From assembly GCF_001311845.1 (NCBI RefSeq), contig NZ_BBCC01000053.1, forward strand, positions 1 through 33,011: a DNA stretch of 33,011 nucleotides, written 5' to 3'. Made by a program: the position numbers and the translations under genes. The notes beneath the pieces are model-generated. The model was given only the letters and a program-made list of their open reading frames with translations. It had not been told where the DNA came from and made no database searches. Below are positions 17,989 to 26,109 of the stretch, in pieces; position 1 is the stretch's first letter; each line of letters opens with the position of its first letter. Origin of the DNA: Desulfosarcina cetonica JCM 12296. GTDB taxonomy: Bacteria; Desulfobacterota; Desulfobacteria; Desulfobacterales; Desulfosarcinaceae.

Positions 17989-18069
17989 ATTTGGATTTCA
18001 TTCTCATTATTGGAGAACAACCCAAAAAATTATCTTGATTCAGTCAATACCGAATGGCAAAATCCAAAT
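17989..18069. repeat. Second AAATCCAAAT inverted pair
   Basis: ATTTGGATTT at 17989-17998 and AAATCCAAAT at 18060-18069 are perfect 10-base inverted arms 61 bases apart. The flanks (GTATTCGC and GAATGGCA side) are less conserved. The core is the same as in the 16728-16853 palindrome, so the PP-loop gene is bracketed by related repeats. Confidence 0.5.
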
Positions 18070-18210
18070 ACCAATTGTTTTTCAAGCAAAAAATTCACTA
18101 TTATGAATCTTTCTTTCTCTACGTCTTCAATCAAAGAACGGACGTTCCCATTCGGCTGCCGACCGACATCGATTAACTTTCATAGATAACAAACTATTCT
18201 TGTATTAAAA

Positions 18211-18253
18211 ATTGTCTTGACAATATTTAATACAATGATGTTTAACACGTTAA
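18211..18253. promoter_or_regulatory. Two small palindromes, possible operators
   Basis: ATTGTC-TT-GACAAT at 18211-18224 and TTAAC-AC-GTTAA at 18242-18253 are perfect inverted repeats in an A+T-rich stretch about 270 bases before the hydroxylase operon. They could be binding sites of dimeric regulators; no regulator is encoded next to them. Confidence 0.3.
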
Positions 18254-18272
18254 GGTTCAGTTCGGTGAAAAA

Positions 18273-18310
18273 AGTCTAACGCCGATATTGGGCTCTTTGC
18301 GGATCCGTCA
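18273..18310. repeat. Degraded end of the 125-bp element
   Basis: This 38-base stretch (TAACGCCGATATTGGGCTCT at 18277-18296, ending GGATCCGTCA) matches the reverse complement of the left end of the MITE-like element with about seven mismatches. The rest of the element is absent, so it is a relic. Confidence 0.55.
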
Positions 18311-18345
18311 ATGTTTCCCTGATCCACATCGTTTTATCAGTGTTT

Positions 18346-18432
18346 AAGATAATGTTTTTGGCAAGGCCAGAGGGAGGAAGCCGTATTGTAATACTGCGAC
18401 GACCGATAACGCGGCCCCAAAAACATTATCTT
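18346..18432. repeat. 87-base hairpin element with 16-bp perfect arms
   Basis: AAGATAATGTTTTTGG (18346-18361) is perfectly inverted as CCAAAAACATTATCTT (18417-18432), and pairing can extend two or three bases outward with one G-T pair. The 55-base centre holds GTATT-GT-AATAC (18383-18394) and is more GC-rich. The element ends 80 bases before the hydroxylase operon, so it could be a leader structure or a small mobile palindrome. Confidence 0.6.
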
Positions 18433-18511
18433 GAATGCTATAGCATGCGCAACGCATCCTGGCATGGATGCCTTTGTTAACCCCCAAGTCTTAACTTGAT
18501 AGGAGCCACCG

Positions 18512-18991
18512 ATGAAACAAGAGATCAGTTTAAAGGTTAATGGCGACACCTATGACCTTTACATCGAGCCATGGCGGACCCTCAACGAGGTCCTTCGCGA
18601 AGACCTGAACCTGACGGGAACCAAGTTGGGCTGCGGTTCGGGTGACTGCGGTGCCTGCACGGTCATGATCGACGGCAAGAGCGTCAGTTCCTGCCTCACC
18701 CTGGCCGTGGAAGCCAACGGCAAGGAGATTCTCACCGTGGAGGGTCTTGCGCCTTCCGGGGAGGCGCTCCACCCCATCCAGGAGGCCTTCATCGAAAAGG
18801 GTGCCATCCAGTGCGGATTCTGTACCCCCGGCATGGAGCTGTCCGCCTTGAACCTGCTCAAAAACAACCTTGAGCCCAATGAAACCGAGATCCGGCATGC
18901 CATTTCCGGCAACCTGTGCCGCTGTACCGGATACAACAAGATCGTGGATGCGATCGCCGATGCCGGTCAACGAATGAAATCCCAACAATAA
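18512..18991 (+). CDS. Molybdenum hydroxylase, 2Fe-2S small subunit
   Basis: The 159-residue protein is the electron-transfer subunit of a xanthine dehydrogenase-family enzyme. A plant-type 2Fe-2S domain has C41, C46, C49 (CGSGDCGAC) and C61. The helical second domain has C101, C104 (CGFC), C136 and C138 (CRC), the ligands of the cluster nearest to molybdopterin. TAGGAGCCACCG before the ATG is a good ribosome binding site. It is the first gene of a small-FAD-large order, with 17 bases to the FAD gene. The substrate cannot be told from this subunit. Confidence 0.93.
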   Translation: MKQEISLKVNGDTYDLYIEPWRTLNEVLREDLNLTGTKLGCGSGDCGACTVMIDGKSVSSCLTLAVEANGKEILTVEGLAPSGEALHPIQEAFIEKGAIQCGFCTPGMELSALNLLKNNLEPNETEIRHAISGNLCRCTGYNKIVDAIADAGQRMKSQQ

Positions 18992-19008
18992 AACAGGAGA
19001 CAACGGTA

Positions 19009-19887
19009 ATGCCAGCACCCCATTTCGACTATATCGCCCCAACAACTGTAGACGAGGCGGTTGCCGCATTGGTCAAGGGCGGCAAGGACGCCCGTGTCAT
19101 GGCCGGCGGCACCGACCTGATGGTCAAGATTCGCCACCGGGCGTTGTTTCCCAAACAGCTCATCAGCCTGAAACGCATTGACGGTCTGAACGCGATCACC
19201 TTTGACGAAAAAAGCGGATTGACCATCGGCGCCACGGCGCTGTTGGCCGATGTGGCCAGCCACCCAGTGATTCGCCAGCACTATCCCACCGTGGCCGAGG
19301 CCGCCCAATCCACCGCCAATGTTCAGGTCCGCAACATGGGCACCGTGGTGGGCAACCTGTGCAACGCCTCCCCCTCGGCCGATAACGCGCCGACCCTGAT
19401 CGCGCTGAACGCGACGGTCAACATCACCGGACCCAACGGGACCCGCAGCCTGCCGCTGGACGAATTTTTCCGTGGCCCGGGCCTCACCGCCCTGGAGAGC
19501 GGGGAAATCGTCACCTCGATTTTTGTCCCCATGCCGCCCGCCCATACGGGAACCGCCTATATCAGCATCTCCCAACGTGGCCAACTGGATTGTTCGGCCA
19601 TCGGCCTGGGTGCCCGGGTCACCCTGGATGGCGATCGCTGCACGGATGTCCGTATTGTGGTGGGTGCCTGCGCACCCATCCCGTTGAGAACCAAGGATGC
19701 CGAAAAAATGCTGATCGGCCAGGAACTGACCGACGAGCTGATTCGCAAGGCGGCCCAGAAGGCCTCGGATGAAACATCGCCCATCACCGACGTCAGGGCC
19801 TCTGCCGCGTATCGCCAAAAAGTCACCACCGTCATCACCATCCGGGCATTGATCGATGCCCGCAAAATGGCAAAGCGGAAAAAATAA
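19009..19887 (+). CDS. Molybdenum hydroxylase, FAD-binding subunit
   Basis: From ATG 19009 (after CAGGAGACAACGGTA) the protein has 292 residues. It carries the CoxM/XdhB FAD motifs: VMAGGTDLMVKIRHR near residue 30 and GTVVGNLCNASPSADNAPTL near residue 110, then the CO-dehydrogenase-flavoprotein C-terminal domain (CTDVRIVVGACAPIPLRTKD). It lacks the cysteine-rich insertion that holds the extra 4Fe-4S cluster in 4-hydroxybenzoyl-CoA reductase beta subunits, so electrons probably leave through FAD as in ordinary hydroxylases. A longer upstream frame overlaps the small subunit and is not family-like. Second gene of the operon. Confidence 0.93.
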   Translation: MPAPHFDYIAPTTVDEAVAALVKGGKDARVMAGGTDLMVKIRHRALFPKQLISLKRIDGLNAITFDEKSGLTIGATALLADVASHPVIRQHYPTVAEAAQSTANVQVRNMGTVVGNLCNASPSADNAPTLIALNATVNITGPNGTRSLPLDEFFRGPGLTALESGEIVTSIFVPMPPAHTGTAYISISQRGQLDCSAIGLGARVTLDGDRCTDVRIVVGACAPIPLRTKDAEKMLIGQELTDELIRKAAQKASDETSPITDVRASAAYRQKVTTVITIRALIDARKMAKRKK

Positions 19888-19947
19888 TTCCCTATCGTTC
19901 GCATACCGCTGCCGACCCATCTACCGAGAGCCATAAAAGGATTGCCC

Positions 19948-22218
19948 ATGAAAGCGTTCAATATCATCGGAAAAGACATTCCCCGAACCGACGGAAAGGC
20001 CAAAGCGACCGGACAAGCCGTATATGCCGACGATATCAAACTTCCCGGTATGCTCCACGGCAAACTGCTCCGTAGCCCGCTGGCCCACGCCCGCATTGTC
20101 AACATCGATACCAGCAAGGCCGCTGCCCTGCCCGGCGTGCGCTTGGTCATCACCGGCGCGGATCTGCCCAAGGTCACCACCGGCAACTGGCGGCTGTTTC
20201 CCAAAACCCAGGACGAGTATGCCCTGGCCATCGACAAGGTTCGCTATATCGGCGATGAAGTGGCCGCCGTGGCGGCAATGGACCCGGACATTGCCGAGGC
20301 GGCCATCGAACTGATCGAGGTCGAGTACGAAGAACTGCCCGGTGTCTATGACATCGAAAGTGCGCTGAAAGCTGACGCGCCGCTCCTTCACGACGGGTAC
20401 AAAACCAATATCAGTATCGATCGCAAAATTGAATACGGCGATCTGGACAAAGCCTTCGCCGAATCGGATTACGTCCGCGAGGACACGTTCACGGTCCAGG
20501 CCCAGAGCCACGCCTACATGGAACCCTGCTCCTGCGTGTCCCAGGCAGACCAGGAAGGCCGCATCACCATCTGGACCTCCACCCAAACGCCGTATATCGT
20601 TCAATGCCTGCTGGCCTCGGCGCTGAATCTGCGAGAAAATGACGTCAGGGTCATCAAGCCCACTGTGGGTGGCGGGTTTGGCGGCAAAATGGAACTGCGC
20701 TCCTGGGAAGTCTGCTCGGCGTTCATGGCCCAAAAAACCGGTCGCCCGGTGAAATTCACCCTCTCCCGTGAAGAGGAGCTGATGGCCGGCCGCCGGCGCC
20801 ATCCCATGACCATCCGGTCCAAGATCGGCTTCAAAAAAGACGGCACGATCATGGCCAAGGATCTGCACATCTATCTTGATGGCGGCGCCTACAACGCCAT
20901 GGGCCCCACGGCCTGTTTCCTGGCCGGAAACTTCGGCGCCATGCTCTACCGCTATCCCAACTACCGCTACCTGGGCGAGCATGTGTACACCAACAAGCCC
21001 CCAGCCTCGGCCATGCGCGGATTCGGTGCGCCCCAGACCCTGTTTGCCGCCGAGACCCAGATGAACATGGCCGCCGAGGATCTGGGGATCGATCCCATCG
21101 ACCTGCGCCTGAAAAAACGCCCAGGTGACCGGTAACGTCCTGCCCGGCGTGGCCACCATCAGCAGTTGCGGTTTCATCGAATCCCTCGAGGAAGTGCGCA
21201 AAATGAGCAACTGGGATGAAATTCGCAAGAATCCCAATCCCGGACAGGCATCGGCGTCGGCTGCTACAGCTTCATCTCCGGCGGCGTGTTCAACTGGTTC
21301 AATACCCAGTACAACTTCTCGGCCGCCGAAGTGAAGGTGTTCGAAGACGGCACCGCCCACCTGCTCACTATGGCCGCGGATATCGGGCAGGGGGTGGAAA
21401 CCGTCATGACCCAGATTTTGGCCGAAGCACTGGGCCTGCAAATGGGGGATATCCGCATTACCGCCGCCGACACGGCCATCACCCCCCAGGCCGACCTGGG
21501 CGCCTGGGGCAGCCGCTTGACCCTCTTCAACGGCAACGCGGTATTGGATGCCGCCAATAAGATCAAGAAAAAACTGGCTGGCGCCGTAGCCGCCAAATTC
21601 AGCCTCAATACGATCTTCGAGATTGAATTCGAAGGTGGCCGGGTGTTTGCCAAAGGCAAACCCGATCGTGGCATGAGCTTGGGCGAAGCGGTGGCGTTTG
21701 TGCAGAAACTGCAGCGCGGCGAGCCGGTGGTCGCCCGGGGATACTATACCCCCAGAAACAAGGGCCTGGTCAGCCCGGCCTTCAGTTTCGGCGCCCAGGT
21801 GGCCGAGGTCAATGTGGATCAGGAAACCGGCCAGATCAAGGTCGTTCAAATGAACACGGCCCACGACTGCGGGACGGTGATCAACCACATGGCCGTGGAA
21901 GGTCAGTTGGAAGGCTCGATCCAGATGGGGCTGGGCTATGCCCTCTCCGAGAACTTCGTCATGGATGGCGGCAAGACCCTCAACACGAACTTTCTGGACT
22001 ACAAGATGCCCCATGCCGCCGACATGCCGCCCAGCAACTCCGTGTGCATCGACACGTACGAAGAGGAAGGGCCCATGGGCGCCAAGGAAGCGGGTGAGGG
22101 GCTGGTTTCACCCACGGCACCGGCCATCGCCGATGCGGTCTGCCATGCCACGGGATTCCGCTGCATGGACCTGCCCATCACCCCGGAAAAATTACTCAAG
22201 GGGTTGAAGAAACTCTAG
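19948..22218 (+). CDS. Molybdenum hydroxylase, molybdopterin-binding large subunit (two frame breaks, about 21112-21117 and 21233-21243)
   Basis: The catalytic subunit has about 756 residues when two compensating breaks are repaired. Visible landmarks are KATGQAVYADDIKLPGMLHG at the N-terminus, GGGFGGKMEL and PPASAMRGFGAPQ of the first Mo-domain, GCYSFISGG, GAWGSRLTLFNGNA of the second, and GAKEAGEG near the C-terminus, which carries the catalytic glutamate. The last motif is nearer to aryl-CoA or purine hydroxylases of anaerobes than to GVGEPP enzymes, but I cannot name the substrate. The first break is an A6 run that should be A5 (LRLKNAQVTGN); the second needs one more C (NPNPRTGIGVG). No cofactor-maturation gene is nearby. 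ATG 19948 follows AAAAGGATTGCCC. Confidence 0.88.
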
Positions 22219-22240
22219 CCGGCCACGATCAACGGATGCG

Positions 22241-22266
22241 CAGGCAAGGGGTTTGGGCCTTGCCTG
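22241..22266. terminator. Hairpin between convergent operons
   Basis: CAGGCAAGG (22241-22249) pairs perfectly with CCTTGCCTG (22258-22266) around an eight-base loop. It lies in the 57 bases between the end of the hydroxylase operon and the end of the convergent GAF gene, so it may serve both. T-runs are weak. Confidence 0.5.
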
Positions 22267-22275
22267 TGCATACGC

Positions 22276-22851
22276 TCATTTTCTCCCCGCCTTGGCCGTC
22301 AATTGCACCTGAAAGGTATGGCCCAGAACCTCGGCAATGGCGTGCACCGTGTTGTGGAAACGCGTGTACATCATGGCCAGGCCGACAACCCCGGCCAACA
22401 CCTGCAGGGCATCCAGATCCTGATCCGACACTTTCCACGGCTCAAAGTGATACAGCCGCAACACACCGATCACCTCATCAAGATGGATGATGGGCAGGGA
22501 GACAATGGCGGCGATGCCTTCCTTGCGCGCCTCTTCCGGATATTGCAGGTTCTGGTTCTTCTGTTGGATATCGGCGATCACCACCGGATGGCCTTTAAAG
22601 GTTTCGTTGATGCTTTTGGGGGTGTTTAGGGGACCCTTGGTCAGATACTTGGCCGAAAGGCCGAAGCTGGCCAGGATTTCCAGTTCCTCGGTGACCGCGT
22701 TGAGCACGAAGATGGCGCAGCCCTTGACGTCGAGGCTGGCCGTGAGCATTTGGGCCAAATGGTTGGCCATAATGTCCAGGTCCTCACTGTGGGCAATCGC
22801 CCGGGTCACGGATTTGAAAATATCGATGTTGATTCTGTTTTCAGACGCCAT
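22276..22851 (-). CDS. GAF-domain protein
   Basis: The 191-residue protein is nearly all one GAF domain: a leading helix (IFKSVTRAIAHSEDLDIMAN), the strand-rich core (GCAIFVLNAVTEELEILASF) and the typical end ASLPIIHLDEVIGVLRLYHF-like region (IVSLPIIHLDEVIGVLRLY), then a C-terminal helix. It has no output domain, so it probably binds a small ligand or another protein. GGAGGGGATC before the ATG and a 12-base gap to the upstream uspA-like gene show co-transcription. GAF and UspA pairs are frequent in sulfate reducers, where they are usually linked to stress or energy status. Confidence 0.85.
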   Translation of the reverse strand: MASENRINIDIFKSVTRAIAHSEDLDIMANHLAQMLTASLDVKGCAIFVLNAVTEELEILASFGLSAKYLTKGPLNTPKSINETFKGHPVVIADIQQKNQNLQYPEEARKEGIAAIVSLPIIHLDEVIGVLRLYHFEPWKVSDQDLDALQVLAGVVGLAMMYTRFHNTVHAIAEVLGHTFQVQLTAKAGRK

Positions 22852-22863
22852 GATCCCCTCCTT

Positions 22864-23322
22864 TCAGGTGGCAACGCAGATGGTGACCCCGCGCAGGGTC
22901 GCTACGACCCGGGCGTAGATGCTGCGGGTAAAAAATTGGGTAACTTTACCACCGCCTCGGCTAAGCACCAGGACGTTGCATCCGGACGCCTGATCGACAA
23001 TCTCTTCGGCCGCACTTTTAACCCGTTTTTTAAACACACAGGTAACGGCTTCAGCATCGAAACCGCTCTGCACGAGCAGTCCGGCAACCCGCCGCAGGGA
23101 CTCCTCCTTCTCGGCAAGTTCCGCTGCCAGGTAATTCATGCCGCTGCGCATTTTCGTGTTTTCCGGGTTGGCGGCATAGTCGATGGACGGCAGCGGCGGG
23201 TACGCGTGGAAGACCGTGACGGACGCCCCTTTGCAACTGCCGAAGGCATCGATGGTAAAACGGATGCCCTTCTGGTCGTTGGGGGAATAATTGTAGGGCA
23301 GCAAAATCCGAAACGTTGCCAT
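22864..23322 (-). CDS. Universal stress protein (UspA) family protein
   Basis: From ATG 23322, preceded by AAAGGAGGGCGCC, the protein has 152 residues. It starts FRILLPYNYSPNDQKGIRF, the Usp first-strand motif with an NYS in place of the usual DGS, and ends in NVLVLSRGGGKVTQFFTRSI, where the usual ATP loop GxxGxnn-S/T is changed (GGGKVTQFFTRS). It may still bind nucleotide, but the loop is atypical. A frame open further upstream lacks family similarity. It is the first gene of the UspA-GAF pair. Confidence 0.82.
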   Translation of the reverse strand: MATFRILLPYNYSPNDQKGIRFTIDAFGSCKGASVTVFHAYPPLPSIDYAANPENTKMRSGMNYLAAELAEKEESLRRVAGLLVQSGFDAEAVTCVFKKRVKSAAEEIVDQASGCNVLVLSRGGGKVTQFFTRSIYARVVATLRGVTICVAT

Positions 23323-23556
23323 GGCGCCCTCCTTTCCTGTATTCGCGGTTGAAGGATTGGCCGCACACCGAAAAGCGGAACAGGGCACGAAAAACGTTTT
23401 CAGGTTGAAAAAGGAGCAAATGAAACCACGTGTATCAAAACGGCTCAGAGCAACGGGTGGAGATGATCCGCATCAGGAGCGGCGGAATACCCAAGCCGAT
23501 GAATAGGGCTATGCTTAAATGCTAAAATGGCCATTATGGCGTGTCAAATAAAAAAT
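23323..23556. other. Intergenic region upstream of the UspA gene
   Basis: I see no gene and no clear promoter boxes in this stretch. It separates the UspA-GAF operon from the second MITE-like element and the end of the dsr operon. Confidence 0.4.
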
Positions 23557-23681
23557 GACGGATTCGTAAAAAGCCCGATATCGGCGTTACGCTCACCCTT
23601 CGTCACTGCGGCGTACGCAAAAGTACGCTTCATTCCTTAAGGATTCGCAAGCCTTGACCTCGGGCTTTTTACGAATCCGTC
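23557..23681. mobile_element. 125-bp palindromic MITE-like element, copy 2
   Basis: The perfect 22-bp inverted ends are at 23557-23578 and 23660-23681, identical to those of copy 1 at 6879-7003. The inside differs at few positions, some in the central hairpin loop. The right flank (CGACTTTTTACGAG) is shared too. ATAAAAAATG (23548-23557) on the left and ATCAAAAATG (about 23706-23715) on the right are a nine-of-ten direct repeat, different in sequence from the repeat that flanks copy 1, as expected of target duplications. Confidence 0.75.
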
Positions 23682-23705
23682 GAAACGGCGACTTTTTACG
23701 AGACC

Positions 23706-23738
23706 ATCAAAAATGGCGGGGGAGAAACCCCGCCATTT
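23706..23738 (-). terminator. Rho-independent terminator of the dsr operon
   Basis: An 11-bp perfect stem (AAATGGCGGGG at 23711-23721, CCCCGCCATTT at 23728-23738) with a six-base loop lies 29 bases after the dsrP stop. On the minus strand the stem is followed by a T-run, ATTTTTGATGG. Confidence 0.85.
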
Positions 23739-23767
23739 CAGTAACCATCGAATTGTAGCGTCGAAAA

Positions 23768-24925
23768 CTAGCTGTGCGCCTCTTCCTTGACGCCCACGGC
23801 CATCTTGTAGAGGACGGTAAGCACCAGTGCGCCAATGGCATAGACGCCCAGGGTGATACCGATTTCCGGCATGGTCGGGGCATACTCATTGACCTCGTGC
23901 ATGGGGTTGGGCACGAACCCCCCGGAAATCATTCCCAGGCCCTTGTCGATCCAGGTTCCCAGGATGATGACCATGCAGGCAAGCATCAGCGAGGTTTCGT
24001 TCTTGCGGGTCGCCGGGGTCACCGTGAGCACGATACCGGCGGCCATCAGAATCATGGACGCCCACATCCAGGGCACCAGCGCACCGTGGCCGTGCAATCC
24101 GGCAAAAAGGTACTTGATGTGCGTGGTGTGGCCGGGAATATTGCTGTAAAAAGCCACAAAAACCTCACACAGAAAGAAGAAGACGTTGATGCTAATTGCA
24201 TAGGCAACGGTTTTTGCCAGGCTCTGGATCTGCTCCTTACCCGGATCGAAGTTGGTAAAACGGCGGATAAACAAGCAGAGCAGGATCAGCAGGGACGGGC
24301 CGGCGGCAAAGGCCGAAGCGAGAAACCGGGGAGCCAGAATGGCGGTCAGCCAGAAGTGACGTCCGGGAAGACCGCAGTACAGATAAGCCGTAACCGTATG
24401 AATGCTCACGGCCCAGGGGATGGAGACGTAAATCAGCGGTTTCAGCCAACCCTGGTAGTGGACACCGTTGCGCTCGGCTTCCAGCACGTTCCAGCCGATC
24501 ACCAGGTTGAGGAACAGGTAGCCGTTGAGCACGATGGCATCATAAAAGAGAACGCTGTTGGGTGTCGGGTAAATCAGCACGTTGAGGGCGCGCATGGGCT
24601 GCCCGAGGTCGACCAGGATGAAGAGCAGGCACATGACGATGGAGGCAATCGCCAGAAACTCACCCAAAATCGTGATCTTGCCATAGGCTTTGTAATTATG
24701 CAGGTAGTACGGCAACACCACCATCACGCCTCCGGCGGCCACACCGACCAGGTAGGTGAAGTTGGCAATGTAAAATCCCCACGAGACGTCGCGACTCATG
24801 CCGGTGATACCGAGACCGAACTTGAGCTGCATCATGTAGAGGCCGAAACCGGCTCCGATGATACCCAAAAGGACGACCACCCATCCCCAGTACCATTTAT
24901 TTCCTTTTACGGCTAATTCAAGCAT
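23768..24925 (-). CDS. dsrP: DsrP, NrfD-type integral membrane subunit of the DsrMKJOP complex
   Basis: The 385-residue protein has about ten hydrophobic segments and is of the NrfD/PsrC family, which exchanges electrons or protons with the quinone pool. Characteristic stretches are GMSRDVSWGFYIANFTYLVG, ILVDLGQPMRALNVLIYPTP and the C-terminal MHEVNEYAPTMPEIGITLGV. It has no cofactor motif, as expected. I choose ATG 24925, which follows GAGGTGAGC, over the GTG two codons earlier. It starts seven bases after dsrO, and a terminator follows, so it is the last gene of the operon. Confidence 0.95.
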   Translation of the reverse strand: MLELAVKGNKWYWGWVVVLLGIIGAGFGLYMMQLKFGLGITGMSRDVSWGFYIANFTYLVGVAAGGVMVVLPYYLHNYKAYGKITILGEFLAIASIVMCLLFILVDLGQPMRALNVLIYPTPNSVLFYDAIVLNGYLFLNLVIGWNVLEAERNGVHYQGWLKPLIYVSIPWAVSIHTVTAYLYCGLPGRHFWLTAILAPRFLASAFAAGPSLLILLCLFIRRFTNFDPGKEQIQSLAKTVAYAISINVFFFLCEVFVAFYSNIPGHTTHIKYLFAGLHGHGALVPWMWASMILMAAGIVLTVTPATRKNETSLMLACMVIILGTWIDKGLGMISGGFVPNPMHEVNEYAPTMPEIGITLGVYAIGALVLTVLYKMAVGVKEEAHS

Positions 24926-24932
24926 GCTCACC

Positions 24933-25717
24933 TCACACGATGTAGTAGACGGACGGTTCCGTTCCCAGGACCTGTTTCCGTCTGATGGTGTAGTTTTCCT
25001 TCAACAGTTCCCGCACTTCCGAATGCTCGTCGTACAAATCGCCGAAAGCGATGGCACCGTTGGAGGCCTCCACGCAGGCGGGCTTGAGGCCGATGGCCAG
25101 CCGCTCCGCGCAGAAGTTGCATTTTTCAACACACCCTTCATGCGGGTGGGGAATTCCTTGTTGTTGTCCTTGATAAAGGGCCGCGGATCCCGGAAGTTGA
25201 AGCTGCGGGCACCAAAAGGACAGGCAGCCATGCAGAAACGACAACCGATGCAGCGATGGAAGTCCATCATCACGATTCCGTTATCGTTCTTGAACGTCGC
25301 CTTGGTGGGGCAGGCCCGGACGCAGGGTGGATCCTCGCAATGGTTGCACAGCAAGAGGAACGGCCGATTCTCGACATCTTCGTTGAGAAAATTGTTGGTC
25401 TTGTCGGTAAAGGCGTTGTGGTAGTGGGCTTCCCAGATCCATTTGATCTCGTGATTCTTGTTCTCGATCTCGGTAGGAATATTATGGATCTTATTGCACG
25501 CCGCGATAATCGGTTCCAACGCTTCGGCCGTCTGCAGTTTGCGGGTATCGATCACCATGGCCCATTGCTTGGCCGTCATGGCCTTCTCACCCTTGGCGAT
25601 ATGATAGCCAGGCCCCTTTGCATCTTCCGAAGCGAAGGCATTGAGTACGGGTTTTGCCCCAAGACCCAGCGCGGAAACGCCAGCTATCTGAAGAAAGCGT
25701 CTTCTGCTGTTATTCAT
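24933..25717 (-). CDS. dsrO: DsrO, periplasmic iron-sulfur subunit (single-base frame break at about 25134)
   Basis: Joined, the product has about 261 residues. The N-terminus is a twin-arginine signal, NNSRRRFLQIAGVSALGLG, so the folded iron-sulfur protein is exported. Ferredoxin-type clusters are C124-x2-C127-x4-C132-x3-C136 and C156-x2-C159-x2-C162-x3-C166; a further cysteine set, CVEKCNFCAERL and KPACVEAS, lies after the break. Electrons would pass between DsrJ and the quinone site on DsrP. The break is in a run of three C on the plus strand; one more base joins TRMKG to CVEKCNFC (or GVVEKCNFC). Loss of this gene would be unlikely in a sulfate reducer with an otherwise intact operon, so sequence error is the likely cause. 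AAAAGGAGAATAGGT precedes the ATG. Confidence 0.92.
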
Positions 25718-25719
25718 AC

Positions 25720-26106
25720 CTATTCTCCTTTTGGGTTATCTATGTGGCAATCCCAGCAATAGGGGCTTACGGATGCGTAGTTGTGGCACCGATCGCAGAA
25801 ATCGGCCTTGTTGGAATGGCAGTCCAAACAAGTGTTGGAGAGGCTCATGTCAAAGCTCTTGCCGTCGGGATTGGTGAACATGCGTTCGCTACCCCGCACC
25901 ACGTTATGGCGCCAGACGTCCAGAAGTTGCATGTGGTTGGTGGTCATGAATTCCTTGGACATCACGCACGTCTTGGCGGCCTGGGCTTTCGCGGTCAACA
26001 CAAGCTCCGGTGCCGGAGCGGCCTTTCCCAGGTTGAACCAGAAGGGAAAGGTAATGGCGGCGATAAAAATAACCAGACCCGCGAGAATTTTATTTTTATC
26101 CTTCAT
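25720..26106 (-). CDS. dsrJ: DsrJ, triheme cytochrome c subunit
   Basis: The 128-residue protein has one N-terminal hydrophobic segment (residues 8-24), which anchors or exports it, and three CxxCH heme sites: CLDCH (93-97), CDRCH (104-108) and CWDCH (117-121). C47 in KTCVMSKEF corresponds to the cysteine that in studied DsrJ proteins ligates one heme with unusual His/Cys coordination. It acts in the periplasm with DsrO. The ATG follows GGAGGAGTAGCCG, which lies in the end of dsrK; dsrO begins two bases after its stop, so the three genes are tightly coupled. Confidence 0.95.
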   Translation of the reverse strand: MKDKNKILAGLVIFIAAITFPFWFNLGKAAPAPELVLTAKAQAAKTCVMSKEFMTTNHMQLLDVWRHNVVRGSERMFTNPDGKSFDMSLSNTCLDCHSNKADFCDRCHNYASVSPYCWDCHIDNPKGE

Positions 26107-26109
26107 CGG

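Larger units (their letters stand above)
17879..18511. other. Gene-free region rich in palindromes
   Basis: I see no gene. The region holds the AAATCCAAAT inverted pair, two small palindromes (18211-18224, 18242-18253), a degraded MITE end (18273-18310) and a strong 87-base hairpin (18346-18432). Any promoter of the molybdenum hydroxylase operon must be here, but I cannot name convincing -35/-10 boxes. Confidence 0.5.

Noticed and set aside
18217..18236. TTGACA followed by TACAAT as a promoter of the hydroxylase operon.
   Set aside because: The spacing is only eight bases, far from the 16-18 needed; the TTGACA is part of a palindrome.
18346..18432. A molybdenum-cofactor riboswitch before the hydroxylase operon.
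   Set aside because: The structure is one long perfect stem with a small inner palindrome, not the multi-stem layout expected of that motif.
19921..22014. A 697-codon open frame on the minus strand opposite the molybdenum hydroxylase large subunit.
   Set aside because: It lies antisense to well-supported family sequence; long antisense frames arise from GC-rich codon bias. The product has no recognisable domain.
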